A model generated the notes under the pieces. It was not told where the DNA came from and did no database searches. It saw only the letters and a program-made list of their open reading frames with translations. DNA of 12,776 nt from Leptolinea sp964404415. GTDB lineage: Bacteria; Chloroflexota; Anaerolineae; Anaerolineales; Anaerolineaceae. Positions 1 to 6,247 of the stretch are shown here, in pieces. The first letter of the stretch is position 1, and each line of letters begins with the position of its first letter. The position numbers were made by a program, and so were the translations under genes. The stretch lies in the NCBI GenBank assembly GCA_964404415.1, contig CAYOKC010000112.1:1-12776 (forward strand). Direction: 5' to 3'.

Positions 1-410
1 GCCGTGTGGGTGTCGATGAGCACGGCGAAGCGCTCGTCGGTGTCGCGGATGGTGTGTTCCCAGTACCTGCGGTGCCACAGAGTTGCTTCCCCCTGCGTTT
101 GCTGTGACTTTGTGCGCGGCACTCCATCTGTATTAACTCGCTTGTATTCCTGTGTGAATAACCGTTTGATTTCTTTCCAGCGCATTGGGTAGTCGTCATC
201 GTCTTCCGGAAGAGTCCAGATGGCATGGATATGGTCAGGCAGGATACAGGCTGCTACGCTTTCAAATTTATGCCGTGACCGAACGTCGTTCCAAACCCTT
301 ACCAGGAGTTCGCAGTTTGATTTTGACGCGAAAAGCGGCCTGCGGTTGTATGTCACCAGGGTGAAAAAGTACGTTCCCCCCTGTACTCTGGATCGTCTAT
401 ATTCTGGCAT
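1..410 (-). CDS. REP-associated tyrosine transposase (RAYT, Y1_Tnp/IS200-like), 5' part only
   Basis: The minus strand encodes 136 complete codons from an ATG at 410 and runs off the window edge. The product reads as a Y1_Tnp HUH single-strand transposase of the RAYT type. It begins MPEYRRSRVQGGTYFFTLVT, the usual start of this family. ILPDHIHAIW at about residues 56-65 carries the HUH metal-binding pair (His60, His62). It is followed by an acidic YPMRWKEIKR segment and RRYWEHTIRD near 114-123, all family hallmarks. RAYTs are single-copy, domesticated-looking relatives of IS200/IS605 transposases thought to mobilise REP palindromes. The nucleophilic Tyr, expected in a Y-I-x-x-N-P-V motif just after the last visible residues, is not seen. 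The visible tail LIDTHTA does not resemble the usual approach to that motif. No Shine-Dalgarno is obvious before the ATG. The family call is strong; whether the gene is intact cannot be told. Confidence 0.85.
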   Translation of the reverse strand, partial: MPEYRRSRVQGGTYFFTLVTYNRRPLFASKSNCELLVRVWNDVRSRHKFESVAACILPDHIHAIWTLPEDDDDYPMRWKEIKRLFTQEYKRVNTDGVPRTKSQQTQGEATLWHRRYWEHTIRDTDERFAVLIDTHT

Positions 411-472
411 GGGATTATTGTATACCGGATGTTTCGTCCGGGTCGATTTTCCGTGATTAGGTTGGGTCATAG

Positions 473-529
473 ATACTGAACTATTCGAATTATTCGAATA
501 GTTCAGTATGTGCAATTGTTGCACATACT
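473..529. repeat. Two overlapping perfect hairpins (17-bp and 11-bp stems)
   Basis: The first palindrome has perfect 17-nt arms at 473-489 and 493-509 (ATACTGAACTATTCGAA) around a 3-nt loop. The second has perfect 11-nt arms at 505-515 (AGTATGTGCAA) and 519-529, also with a 3-nt loop. The right arm of the first and left arm of the second share 505-509, so both full stems cannot form together. They lie about 60-120 nt upstream of the RAYT start and would be in its leader if transcription begins further upstream. Confidence 0.85.
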
Positions 530-577
530 CAATCTTAGTACTGCCTGTCTGGATTGGACTCGGTGAGGTTGAGGCAT

Positions 578-601
578 GGTGGGATCAAAAGCGATCCCAC
601 C
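578..601. repeat. GTGGGATC/GATCCCAC palindromic repeat, copy 1
   Basis: Perfect 9-nt arms GGTGGGATC (578-586) and GATCCCACC (593-601) flank a 6-nt loop. The same arm sequence recurs as a perfect palindrome at 1742-1767, and a one-sided copy lies near 4908. This suggests a dispersed intergenic repeat. Confidence 0.75.
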
Positions 602-609
602 TTACTTTA

Positions 610-636
610 CAGTTATCCGGATATTCCGGATAACTG
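610..636. repeat. Perfect hairpin, 12-bp stem and 3-nt loop
   Basis: Arms CAGTTATCCGGA (610-621) and its exact complement (625-636) flank loop TAT. The size and 3-nt loop resemble the palindromes at 473-529, although the sequence differs. Confidence 0.75.
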
Positions 637-664
637 ATAGGACAACAAAGCAAATAGGATACCA

Positions 665-703
665 ATAAATAAAAGCACCCCTCTCAAATTGAGAGGGGTG
701 CTT
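665..703 (-). terminator. Rho-independent terminator of fba
   Basis: Arms of 13 nt at 673-685 and 691-703 (AAGCACCCCTCTC and its complement) enclose a 5-nt loop, and the stem can zip further into the loop. Read on the minus strand, the hairpin follows the fba stop codon by about 17 nt and is followed by TTTTATTTATT. On the plus strand no T-tract follows, so it appears to work in one direction only. Confidence 0.85.
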
Positions 704-720
704 GACGTTACAACAAAAAA

Positions 721-1671
721 TTATTTGCCGATCAGCTTGCGGACTTCTTCGAGCTGGCCGTTGCTACCGAGCTTGACGTTCTTGTCGGCGATGAACTTGG
801 CGTATTCGGACATGAAGACCTTGCCCACGGGGCGCAGGTCGAAGTTTTCCGGGTGCTCGTTGAAATATTCGCGGTGAACGCGGGTCCACACCAGGCGGCC
901 GTCGGTATCAATGTTGATCTTGGTGACGCCCAACTGCGCGGCGCGCAGGAACTGGTCGGCATCCACACCCTTGGCGCCTTTGAGGCTGCCGCCGGCGGCG
1001 TTGATGCGTTCCACTTCGTCCTGCGGGACGGAGGAGGAGCCGTGCATTACCAGCGGGAAGCCGGGGAGGTTCTTCTGGATCTCGCCGAGGACGTCAAAGT
1101 GCAGGCCCTGGGTGCCGCTGAATTTGAACGCGCCGTGGCTGGTGCCGATGGCGCAGGCGAGTGAATCGCAGCCGGTGAGTTCGACGAATTTCTTGGCCTG
1201 CAGGGGGTCGGTCAGTTTGGCGTCAGCTTCGTTGACGGAGACGTGTTCTTCCACACCACCCAGCTTGCCGAGTTCGGCTTCCACCACGATGCCTTTGGCA
1301 TGTGCGGCGTCAACCACTCGTTTGGTGATCTCAACGTTCTTTTCGAAGGATTCGGCGGAGGCATCGATCATCACGGAAGAGTAGAAACCGCTGTTGATGC
1401 AGTCGTAGCAGGTTTGTTCGTCACCGTGGTCAAGGTGCACGGCGAAAATGGCTTGCGGGAAGACCTGGTCAGCGGAGCGGATAAGACCTTCGATCATGAG
1501 CTTATCGGTGTAAGATCGGGCGCCTTTGCTGATCTGAATGATGAAGGGGGCGGAGCTGTCAATGCAACCGCGAAACAGGCCCATGGTCTGCTCAAGGTTA
1601 TTAATGTTGTAAGCGCCGATGGCGTACTTGCCGTATGCGGCTTTGAATAACTCTTTGGTGGTTACAATCAT
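721..1671 (-). CDS. fba: Class II fructose-1,6-bisphosphate aldolase
   Basis: A 316-residue zinc-dependent class II aldolase. It cleaves fructose-1,6-bisphosphate to dihydroxyacetone phosphate and glyceraldehyde-3-phosphate in cytosolic glycolysis, and runs the reverse in gluconeogenesis. Visible signatures in order are: HLDHGD at 79-84 with the catalytic Asp81 and zinc ligand His82; EAELGKLGG at 131-139; IGTSHGAFKF at 175-184 with zinc ligand His179; VMHGSSS at 208-214 with zinc ligand His210; and GVTKINIDTDGR at 248-259 for phosphate and substrate binding. Length is normal for the family. The start is supported by AAGGAG (plus-strand CTCCTT at 1678-1683) at good spacing. It appears to be a single-gene transcript with a TATAAT upstream and a strong terminator downstream. 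A tagatose- or other ketose-bisphosphate aldolase specificity cannot be fully excluded from sequence alone. Confidence 0.95.
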   Translation of the reverse strand: MIVTTKELFKAAYGKYAIGAYNINNLEQTMGLFRGCIDSSAPFIIQISKGARSYTDKLMIEGLIRSADQVFPQAIFAVHLDHGDEQTCYDCINSGFYSSVMIDASAESFEKNVEITKRVVDAAHAKGIVVEAELGKLGGVEEHVSVNEADAKLTDPLQAKKFVELTGCDSLACAIGTSHGAFKFSGTQGLHFDVLGEIQKNLPGFPLVMHGSSSVPQDEVERINAAGGSLKGAKGVDADQFLRAAQLGVTKINIDTDGRLVWTRVHREYFNEHPENFDLRPVGKVFMSEYAKFIADKNVKLGSNGQLEEVRKLIGK

Positions 1672-1720
1672 GGCTATCTCCTTAAATTTAACTCCCTGCG
1701 AAAGGAAGAGTTTACCCTGT

Positions 1721-1726
1721 ATTATA
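1721..1726 (-). promoter_or_regulatory. Probable -10 box of the fba promoter
   Basis: A perfect TATAAT is read on the minus strand about 50 nt before the fba start. No good -35 hexamer sits 16-18 nt upstream. That position (about 1743-1749) falls inside the 26-bp palindrome. Either the promoter is activator-dependent or the palindrome influences it. Confidence 0.45.
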
Positions 1727-1741
1727 GTCCGAATTGCGTAA

Positions 1742-1767
1742 GGTGGGATCGTAATTACGATCCCACC
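1742..1767. repeat. GTGGGATC palindromic repeat, copy 2 (26-bp perfect palindrome)
   Basis: GGTGGGATCGTAA (1742-1754) is followed immediately by its exact reverse complement (1755-1767) with no spacer. It lies between the end of the EamA gene and the fba -10 box and covers the expected fba -35 position. The right arm and following bases (1758 to about 1784) resemble 4908-4934. Confidence 0.8.
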
Positions 1768-1836
1768 ACGGTATTATTCCCCCCGATTCGCGTCAGATCA
1801 AATCATCTAACCTGTTTGAAGGGTACATCCCCGGCA

Positions 1837-2787
1837 TTATTCCATCGAGTACGCCGCGCGTTGACGCCGCAGGCCGGCCCCTCCCGTCCCTGCGATCAAC
1901 AGGATGCTGGCGATGATCAATGCTCCGCCCGTCCATTGCCCTGTGCTGATCGTCTCTTTCAGCAGGAAGAGCGAGAGCAGCATGGAGGTCAGCGGGATCA
2001 TGCCCGAAAAGGCGGCAGTGGTGTACGCGTCACAGCGTTTGACGCCCGCGTAGAAGAACACGAACGCCAGCGCGGTGATCACAAGGCCGTACCAGACCAG
2101 CGCCAGCCAGTCAGCCGCGTTCAGTGACGTCACCGCGGCGGCCGGGCTGCCGTACAGGGCCGGCCCCAGCGAAAGTGCGAAAGCGAACGCCGAAACCAGC
2201 ATGGTTTGCACCAGCGGGTTGATCTCTGCGCCGGGCTGCGACCGGCCGCCGGTCGAGTGGCGGCGTGAGATCACGTTGAAGACCGACTCACTGGCCGCCG
2301 CGCCCAGCACAAGCAGGTTCCCTGCCAGGTGACTGCCGTCAATTTGCAATGATCGCGGGCTGACGCCCTGCAGCAGGATGATCCCCGCCACCGTGCAGGC
2401 CACGCCAAGCACCGTGCGCCGGTTGAGGCTTTCTTTTAAAAAGAAGAACGCCAGCATAGACGTAATCGCCGGGGTGGCGCCCGTCAACAAGCCGGCTTCG
2501 GCCGTGCTGGTGCGGGTGACGCCGAACAGCAGGAATACCCGGAACAGAAAGATGCCGAACACCGCCTGCAAGACCAGCATACGCCAGTCCGCCGGGGTGA
2601 GCCGGCGCGCCGTCTGCCAGGTCTGTCGGCCGTAAAAAGGCAGCAGCGCCAGCAGCAGTATCCCCAGGCTGAGCGCGGCGATCTGGAACGTCCCCAGTTT
2701 GCCCGAAAGGATGCGCCCGGTGACCACCGACGTGCCGGCCAGTGAGAACCCCAGGAACAGGTAGATTTTTCCTTTGATGCTTTCCAT
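1837..2787 (-). CDS. EamA/DMT-family inner-membrane transporter
   Basis: A 316-residue very hydrophobic protein with about ten predicted membrane segments, arranged as two homologous EamA halves. Each half shows the family pattern of a helix-starting Pro and a helix-ending FLKE: Pro106 to FFFLKE (114-119), and Pro265 to FLLKE (274-278). DMT-superfamily EamA proteins are usually exporters of amino acids, metabolites or drugs; the substrate here is unknown. AGAAGG on the minus strand just upstream supports the chosen ATG. The gene is divergent from a MocR regulator, and adjacent MocR/EamA pairs are a common arrangement, so MocR control is likely. Low-complexity ORFs on the other strand are shadows. 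The family call is firm and the substrate is not assignable. Confidence 0.9.
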   Translation of the reverse strand: MESIKGKIYLFLGFSLAGTSVVTGRILSGKLGTFQIAALSLGILLLALLPFYGRQTWQTARRLTPADWRMLVLQAVFGIFLFRVFLLFGVTRTSTAEAGLLTGATPAITSMLAFFFLKESLNRRTVLGVACTVAGIILLQGVSPRSLQIDGSHLAGNLLVLGAAASESVFNVISRRHSTGGRSQPGAEINPLVQTMLVSAFAFALSLGPALYGSPAAAVTSLNAADWLALVWYGLVITALAFVFFYAGVKRCDAYTTAAFSGMIPLTSMLLSLFLLKETISTGQWTGGALIIASILLIAGTGGAGLRRQRAAYSME

Positions 2788-2816
2788 GTGAAACCTTCTT
2801 TTATGCAGATTGGCCG

Positions 2817-2845
2817 TTGCACGGCCGGATGAAACCTACTATACT
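2817..2845 (+). promoter_or_regulatory. Candidate promoter of the MocR-type regulator gene
   Basis: TTGCAC (2817-2822), a 17-bp spacer and TATACT (2840-2845) give a plausible sigma-70-type promoter about 65 nt upstream of the regulator start. The -10 matches consensus at 5 of 6 positions and the -35 is weak. It overlaps the opposing promoter. Confidence 0.4.
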
Positions 2846-2866
2846 GGCCTGACTGGACTGTTGTAA
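2838..2866 (-). promoter_or_regulatory. Candidate promoter of the EamA transporter gene
   Basis: Read on the minus strand, TTACAA (2866-2861), a 17-bp spacer and TATAGT (2843-2838) point toward the transporter gene. The -10 overlaps the opposing -10 (2840-2845) by four bases, so the two promoters face and exclude each other. Confidence 0.4.
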
Positions 2867-2869
2867 GGG

Positions 2870-2902
2870 CCAGTTGGAACGGTTTTCAGGGTACCAGTTG
2901 GA
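2870..2902. promoter_or_regulatory. Direct repeat of CCAGTTGGA, candidate MocR operator
   Basis: CCAGTTGGA occurs at 2870-2878 and again at 2894-2902, 24 bp apart. The repeats lie just upstream of the transporter -35 and between the regulator promoter and its start codon; the second copy overlaps the regulator's GGAGG ribosome-binding site (2900-2904). MocR-family regulators characteristically bind pairs of direct repeats. Assignment as operator is inference. Confidence 0.45.
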
Positions 2903-2911
2903 GGTTGATAG

Positions 2912-4300
2912 ATGTGGGGTATCGCGCTGCATAAAAATGACGACGTTCCGCTGGCCAGGCAGCTTTTCCTGGCGCTCAGCGGGCGCATCATGTCCGGGCA
3001 GATCGCCCCGGGTGACGCGCTGCCGTCCACCCGCGAGCTGGCGGTAGAGTTGGGTGTTTCGCGCAACACGGTATGCGAGGCCTACACCATGCTTTGGACG
3101 GAGGGCTTCATCATCAACCATCCGGGCGCGGCTTCGCGTGTGGCAGACGGATTGGCCGTCAACGCGCTGATGCCGGAACGCCCGGCTGCCGAACCCAACC
3201 CCGTGCCGGTCTACCGCCATGACTTAAAGACCGGGCAGCCTGATCTGACTCTCTTCCCCTGGGCTGCCTGGAACCGCGATATCGCGGAAGCGGCCGCGCG
3301 GCTACACCCCGGTCAGATGGATTATTCCGGCCCTAAAGGCTATCCCCCGTTATGTGATGAGATCGCGCGTTGGTTATTGCGTTCGCGCGGTATGGCGGTA
3401 GACCCCGCTGATGTGTTCATCACCTCGGGGGCCACCCAGGCGCTTTATTTGCTGGTTGGCACCCTGCGCCGCGAAGGACGGGCGTTCGCCCTGGAAGATC
3501 CGTCACATCCCGGCATACGGGGGGCGGTATTGGACCTTCGGGGCTTCGGCGTGTGCTGGATGCCGGTTGACGGACAGGGCGCGGACGTTACATCGCTCAC
3601 CGGCAAGGCGGTTTCGGCGGCATACGTCACCCCATCGCACCAGTTCCCGCTGGGCGGCATTCTGCCCGCCGGCCGCCGCGCGGAGCTCATCCGCCTGGCC
3701 CGGGAGGTTGACTTCTACATCATCGAAGATGACTACGACAGCGAGTACCGCTACACCGGGGCGCCCGTCAGCCCGCTGTACAGCATGAACCCCTCACGGG
3801 TGGTCTATGTGGGCACCTTTAGCAAAACGCTATTCCCCGCGCTGCGCCTGGGGTTTGCGATTCTGCCCCGTCCGCTGCAGGCTGCCTGGAAACACGCGCG
3901 CCAGTATATGGACGTGCAAAATCCGCTGCTCGAACAGGCTGCGTTGACCGAATTCCTGCGCAAACGTCAGATGGACCGGCACATCCGCCGCATGAGCAGG
4001 GTGTACGGTGAGAAGCGCGCCGCGTTAATCACCGCGCTGGACGAAGCATTCGGCAGCCGCGTTCAGGTGCAGGGTGACGCTTCAGGCCTGCATGTGGCCC
4101 TGCGCTTCCCGGGGATGCAATTCGGCCCGGCGTTTGAGCAAAGTTGCCGTGGGGCGGGTTTGCGGGTGCGCCCGGTATCACGCTATTGCGTGGAGACTAC
4201 GTCACATGGCGATACGCTGCTCGCCGGGTACGGTCACCTGAAGGTGGAGATAATTACAGAGGGGGTCAGGGTTTTGAAAGAAGTGATATCTTCTCAATGA
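2912..4300 (+). CDS. MocR/PdxR-type regulator (GntR wHTH fused to fold-type I aminotransferase)
   Basis: A 462-residue protein. An N-terminal GntR-type winged helix-turn-helix occupies about residues 10-78 (PLARQLFLALSGRI, then ALPSTRELAVELGVSRNTV). After a linker comes an aminotransferase-like domain (about 105-455). Visible PLP-site features are TSGATQALYLL (171-181), EDDYDSEYR (272-280) and TFSKTLFPALRLGF (302-315), where Lys305 should carry PLP. Known MocR proteins sense PLP, amines or amino-acid derivatives and activate or repress neighbouring genes. Here the divergent EamA exporter gene is the obvious target, and autoregulation is likely given the overlapping promoters. The start is supported by GGAGG at 2900-2904. 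The last 35 nt overlap the end of the opposite-strand gene. PdxR (vitamin B6 control) is possible but no pdx gene is nearby. Confidence 0.93.
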   Translation: MWGIALHKNDDVPLARQLFLALSGRIMSGQIAPGDALPSTRELAVELGVSRNTVCEAYTMLWTEGFIINHPGAASRVADGLAVNALMPERPAAEPNPVPVYRHDLKTGQPDLTLFPWAAWNRDIAEAAARLHPGQMDYSGPKGYPPLCDEIARWLLRSRGMAVDPADVFITSGATQALYLLVGTLRREGRAFALEDPSHPGIRGAVLDLRGFGVCWMPVDGQGADVTSLTGKAVSAAYVTPSHQFPLGGILPAGRRAELIRLAREVDFYIIEDDYDSEYRYTGAPVSPLYSMNPSRVVYVGTFSKTLFPALRLGFAILPRPLQAAWKHARQYMDVQNPLLEQAALTEFLRKRQMDRHIRRMSRVYGEKRAALITALDEAFGSRVQVQGDASGLHVALRFPGMQFGPAFEQSCRGAGLRVRPVSRYCVETTSHGDTLLAGYGHLKVEIITEGVRVLKEVISSQ

Positions 4301-4832
4301 TCGCCGGGTCAACAATTTCTTTATACGACCGCAGCCACCAGCCGCCCATGGGAATACCCATCTGGTTGGCCGTAAACACCACCGGATGCCCCCCGGCGTG
4401 CCGTACCCAGTTGACACCCAGCCGGTGGGAGCATTCGTACGGACCCTCCGCTTCAAACCAGTACGGTTTGGTCACTTCGCACAGGTAAATGTCACCGGGT
4501 TTGTCTTTATCGGGAACAGCCACCAGGCTGCCGGGCTGAATGGAACTGAACCCCAGCAGGTATTGCCGGATCTGGCCGTCAAGCGATTCAAGCGTATAGC
4601 AGTTGCTTTTCGCGCCGGCGCGGTCTTTGGTGCGCAGGTCACCCACATCCGGCCAGCCCATGCGCAGGATGTTGTTTTCCAGGCAGTAGTCCAGGTAATT
4701 GGAATACCCGGAGCGTTTAACGGAAGCCATTTCAGCTTCAACGAAGCATTCGGTTTTAACCGGATTGCTGTGAAAGGATTGACCATTCACCCGAACAAAA
4801 TAGTATTTCAAAAGTATGTGCTCCTGATTCAT
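4266..4832 (-). CDS. Uncharacterised protein, probable PUA/EVE-like domain
   Basis: A 188-residue soluble protein without signal peptide or membrane segment. I do not recognise a named family with certainty. The order of motifs resembles PUA/EVE-like domains found in some restriction-linked and modified-base-reading proteins: ILRMGWPDVGDLR (55-67), a basic-residue gap, PGSLVAVP (100-107), DIYLCEVTKPYWFE (114-127), then HRLGVNWVRH (136-145). No nuclease, methyltransferase or helicase domain is attached or adjacent. The region before the ATG at 4832 lacks a good ribosome-binding site. CAGGAG inside the frame (4821-4826) precedes an in-frame TTG at 4811-4809 by about 9 nt, so the product may begin at LKYYFVRVNG instead. 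It is convergent with the MocR gene, overlapping it by 35 nt. Expression and function are unknown; nucleic-acid binding is inference. Confidence 0.6.
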   Translation of the reverse strand: MNQEHILLKYYFVRVNGQSFHSNPVKTECFVEAEMASVKRSGYSNYLDYCLENNILRMGWPDVGDLRTKDRAGAKSNCYTLESLDGQIRQYLLGFSSIQPGSLVAVPDKDKPGDIYLCEVTKPYWFEAEGPYECSHRLGVNWVRHAGGHPVVFTANQMGIPMGGWWLRSYKEIVDPAIIEKISLLSKP

Positions 4833-4907
4833 GTATGTCTTTGTAATTCAGCATAACACACAAACCAGCACATTGGGGTTGAACGTTCCCTGCCCCTGTT
4901 TTAAGGG

Positions 4908-4934
4908 CGATCCCACGACGGCATTAATCTCCCC
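4908..4934. repeat. One-sided relative of the GTGGGATC repeat, copy 3
   Basis: This stretch begins CGATCCCAC and continues ACGG-ATTA-T-CCCC. It aligns with 1758-1784 with four mismatches over 27 nt. The left half of the palindrome is missing, so it may be a decayed or truncated copy. Confidence 0.5.
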
Positions 4935-4967
4935 TAGAATTGTCTATCTGTCATATTTCAATTTTTG

Positions 4968-5010
4968 GTACGAAAACTAAAGAGACGGAACCTTTTGGTC
5001 CCGTCTCTTT
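4968..5010 (-). terminator. Rho-independent terminator of the YegP-family gene
   Basis: Perfect 10-bp arms AAAGAGACGG (4979-4988) and CCGTCTCTTT (5001-5010) enclose a loop with a further ACC/GGT pairing. On the minus strand the hairpin begins about 20 nt after the stop codon and is followed by TAGTTTTCG, a modest T-tract. It probably also ends any readthrough from trpA. Confidence 0.7.
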
Positions 5011-5030
5011 ATCATCACATTGACTTGCCC

Positions 5031-5369
5031 TTACTCGGCGGTCTGATCGTCAACCGCGGCATCGGGGGCGTTGGTCTTTACCGATTTGATGCCGTTTTCC
5101 ATGGCGGATTCGGAGGAGTAGGCCTCGCTCTTGCCGATGGGTTCGCCGTTGCCGGCTTTCAACACGAAGAACGGTTTGCCGTCTTTCTGTACTTTACGTT
5201 CATAGCGGCTGTCATCTGGCGCATTCTTCTTGACGGATTCGATGCCGTTCATCGCGCTGGCTTTGGCAGCGTATTCTTCGCTGGTCAAAATGATCTCGCC
5301 GTTTCCGGCTTTCAAATTGAACATGAATTTTCCGCTATTAGTTTTGGTAACAACAAATTTTCCTGCCAT
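5031..5369 (-). CDS. YegP-family protein (DUF1508, two tandem repeats)
   Basis: A 112-residue protein made of two DUF1508 repeats. FNLKAGNGEIILTSEEY (about 17-33) with the tail GIESVKKNAPD (42-52) is repeated as FVLKAGNGEPIGKSEAY (about 68-84) with GIKSVKTNAPD (93-103). The two-repeat layout and size match E. coli YegP. The biochemical role of the family is unknown to me; stress-related annotations exist but are not proof. A strong GGAGGG ribosome-binding site precedes the ATG. It lies 89 nt after trpA on the same strand with no terminator between them, so it may be partly transcribed from the trp operon. A weak promoter candidate lies in the gap and a terminator follows the gene. Confidence 0.9.
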   Translation of the reverse strand: MAGKFVVTKTNSGKFMFNLKAGNGEIILTSEEYAAKASAMNGIESVKKNAPDDSRYERKVQKDGKPFFVLKAGNGEPIGKSEAYSSESAMENGIKSVKTNAPDAAVDDQTAE

Positions 5370-5414
5370 TACTACCCTCCTGCCAATGATTGATAAGGTT
5401 GGTTTATACCCTTC

Positions 5415-5443
5415 ATCATACTATCTTTTGCGAACGGGCACAA
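5415..5443 (-). promoter_or_regulatory. Weak promoter candidate for the YegP-family gene
   Basis: On the minus strand TTGTGC (5443-5438), a 17-bp spacer and TATGAT (5420-5415) lie in the trpA-yegP gap. The -10 matches consensus at 5 of 6 positions and the -35 at only 3. It is the best candidate in this gap but could be chance. Confidence 0.3.
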
Positions 5444-5458
5444 ATCGGTATGCTCGTT

Positions 5459-6226
5459 TTATCTCAAGGCTCCGCGGAACTCCCGCGCGAACTTTGACGC
5501 AGCCTTTACCGGATCATCGCTCCCACCGATGGCCTTCACGCAAGCCGTACCGACTATGGCGCCATCGGCCATCTGGCCCACCTCACCGGCCTGTTCGGGC
5601 GTGCCGATGCCAAACCCTACGCATACCGGGATGGACGTGTGTTCGCGCACCCGGTTGACCAGCCCGCCCAGCCCTTCGGCCAGTGTTGACCGCGCCCCGG
5701 TGACGCCCGTCACGCTGACAAGATAGATGAAGCCGCGCGCCTCCCGCGCCACTTTCTCCATGCGTTCCGGCGGCGTGGTGGGAGCCAGCATGCGGATCAG
5801 CGGCAGGTCGCCCGCCACTGTTTCAAACTCAGTGCTTTCTTCGAGCGGTAGATCGGGGATGATGAATCCGTCAGCTCCGGCGGCGCGCGCGTCAGCGATA
5901 AAAGCCGTCAACCCGTAGGCCAGTACCGGATTGTAATAGCCCATCAATACCAGAGGGATGGCCACACCGCGCTGGCGTAATTCGGCCACCGCCGCGAGCG
6001 ATTTTTTCACAGTGATGCCGTGCTCCAGGGCTACCTGCGTGGCCTGCTGGATGACAGGCCCGTCAGCCAGCGGATCAGAGAATGACAACCCCACCTCTAC
6101 CAGGTCGGCGCCGTTTTTGGCCAGCGCTTCGATCACGTCAATGGAAGTTTCGATATCGGGGTATCCGAGGGGATAATACGGCATGAAGATCGGTTTGTTT
6201 TTGAATGCTTTGTCAATTCGGTTCAT
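5459..6226 (-). CDS. trpA: Tryptophan synthase alpha subunit
   Basis: A 255-residue TIM-barrel protein. It cleaves indole-3-glycerol phosphate to indole and glyceraldehyde-3-phosphate and passes indole through a tunnel to TrpB. The active-site stretch DLVEVGLSFSDPLADGP (41-57) supplies the two catalytic acids, Glu44 and Asp55 (E. coli Glu49 and Asp60). GYYNPVLAYG (96-105), GFIIPDLPLEE (120-130) and SVTGVTGARS (171-180) are further family signatures. The N-terminal MPYYPLGYPD replaces the more common P-x-x-x-AGDP form, a variant I associate with Chloroflexota. The start has AGGAA upstream and lies 21 nt after trpB, so coupled expression of the two subunits is likely. It is a few residues shorter than E. 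coli TrpA. No terminator directly follows. Confidence 0.97.
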   Translation of the reverse strand: MNRIDKAFKNKPIFMPYYPLGYPDIETSIDVIEALAKNGADLVEVGLSFSDPLADGPVIQQATQVALEHGITVKKSLAAVAELRQRGVAIPLVLMGYYNPVLAYGLTAFIADARAAGADGFIIPDLPLEESTEFETVAGDLPLIRMLAPTTPPERMEKVAREARGFIYLVSVTGVTGARSTLAEGLGGLVNRVREHTSIPVCVGFGIGTPEQAGEVGQMADGAIVGTACVKAIGGSDDPVKAASKFAREFRGALR

Positions 6227-6247
6227 TTTGGTTCCTGTAATGGCGGT

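Larger units (their letters stand above)
411..720. other. 310-nt gene-free stretch filled with hairpins, between RAYT and fba
   Basis: No convincing coding frame is present on either strand. The stretch holds a short hairpin (425-441, CCGGA/TCCGG), overlapping palindromes (473-529), a GTGGGATC palindrome (578-601), another 12-bp-stem palindrome (610-636) and the fba terminator (665-703). The elements are itemised separately. Such a chain of hairpins beside a RAYT gene is the setting in which REP/BIME-type repeats are found. Confidence 0.7.

Noticed and set aside
673..703. Bidirectional terminator between RAYT and fba
   Set aside because: Only the minus-strand reading is followed by a T-rich tail, and the RAYT gene is transcribed away from it.
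853..1650. Plus-strand frames opposite the aldolase gene
   Set aside because: Antisense shadows of a well-supported class II aldolase; no independent start signals or family motifs.
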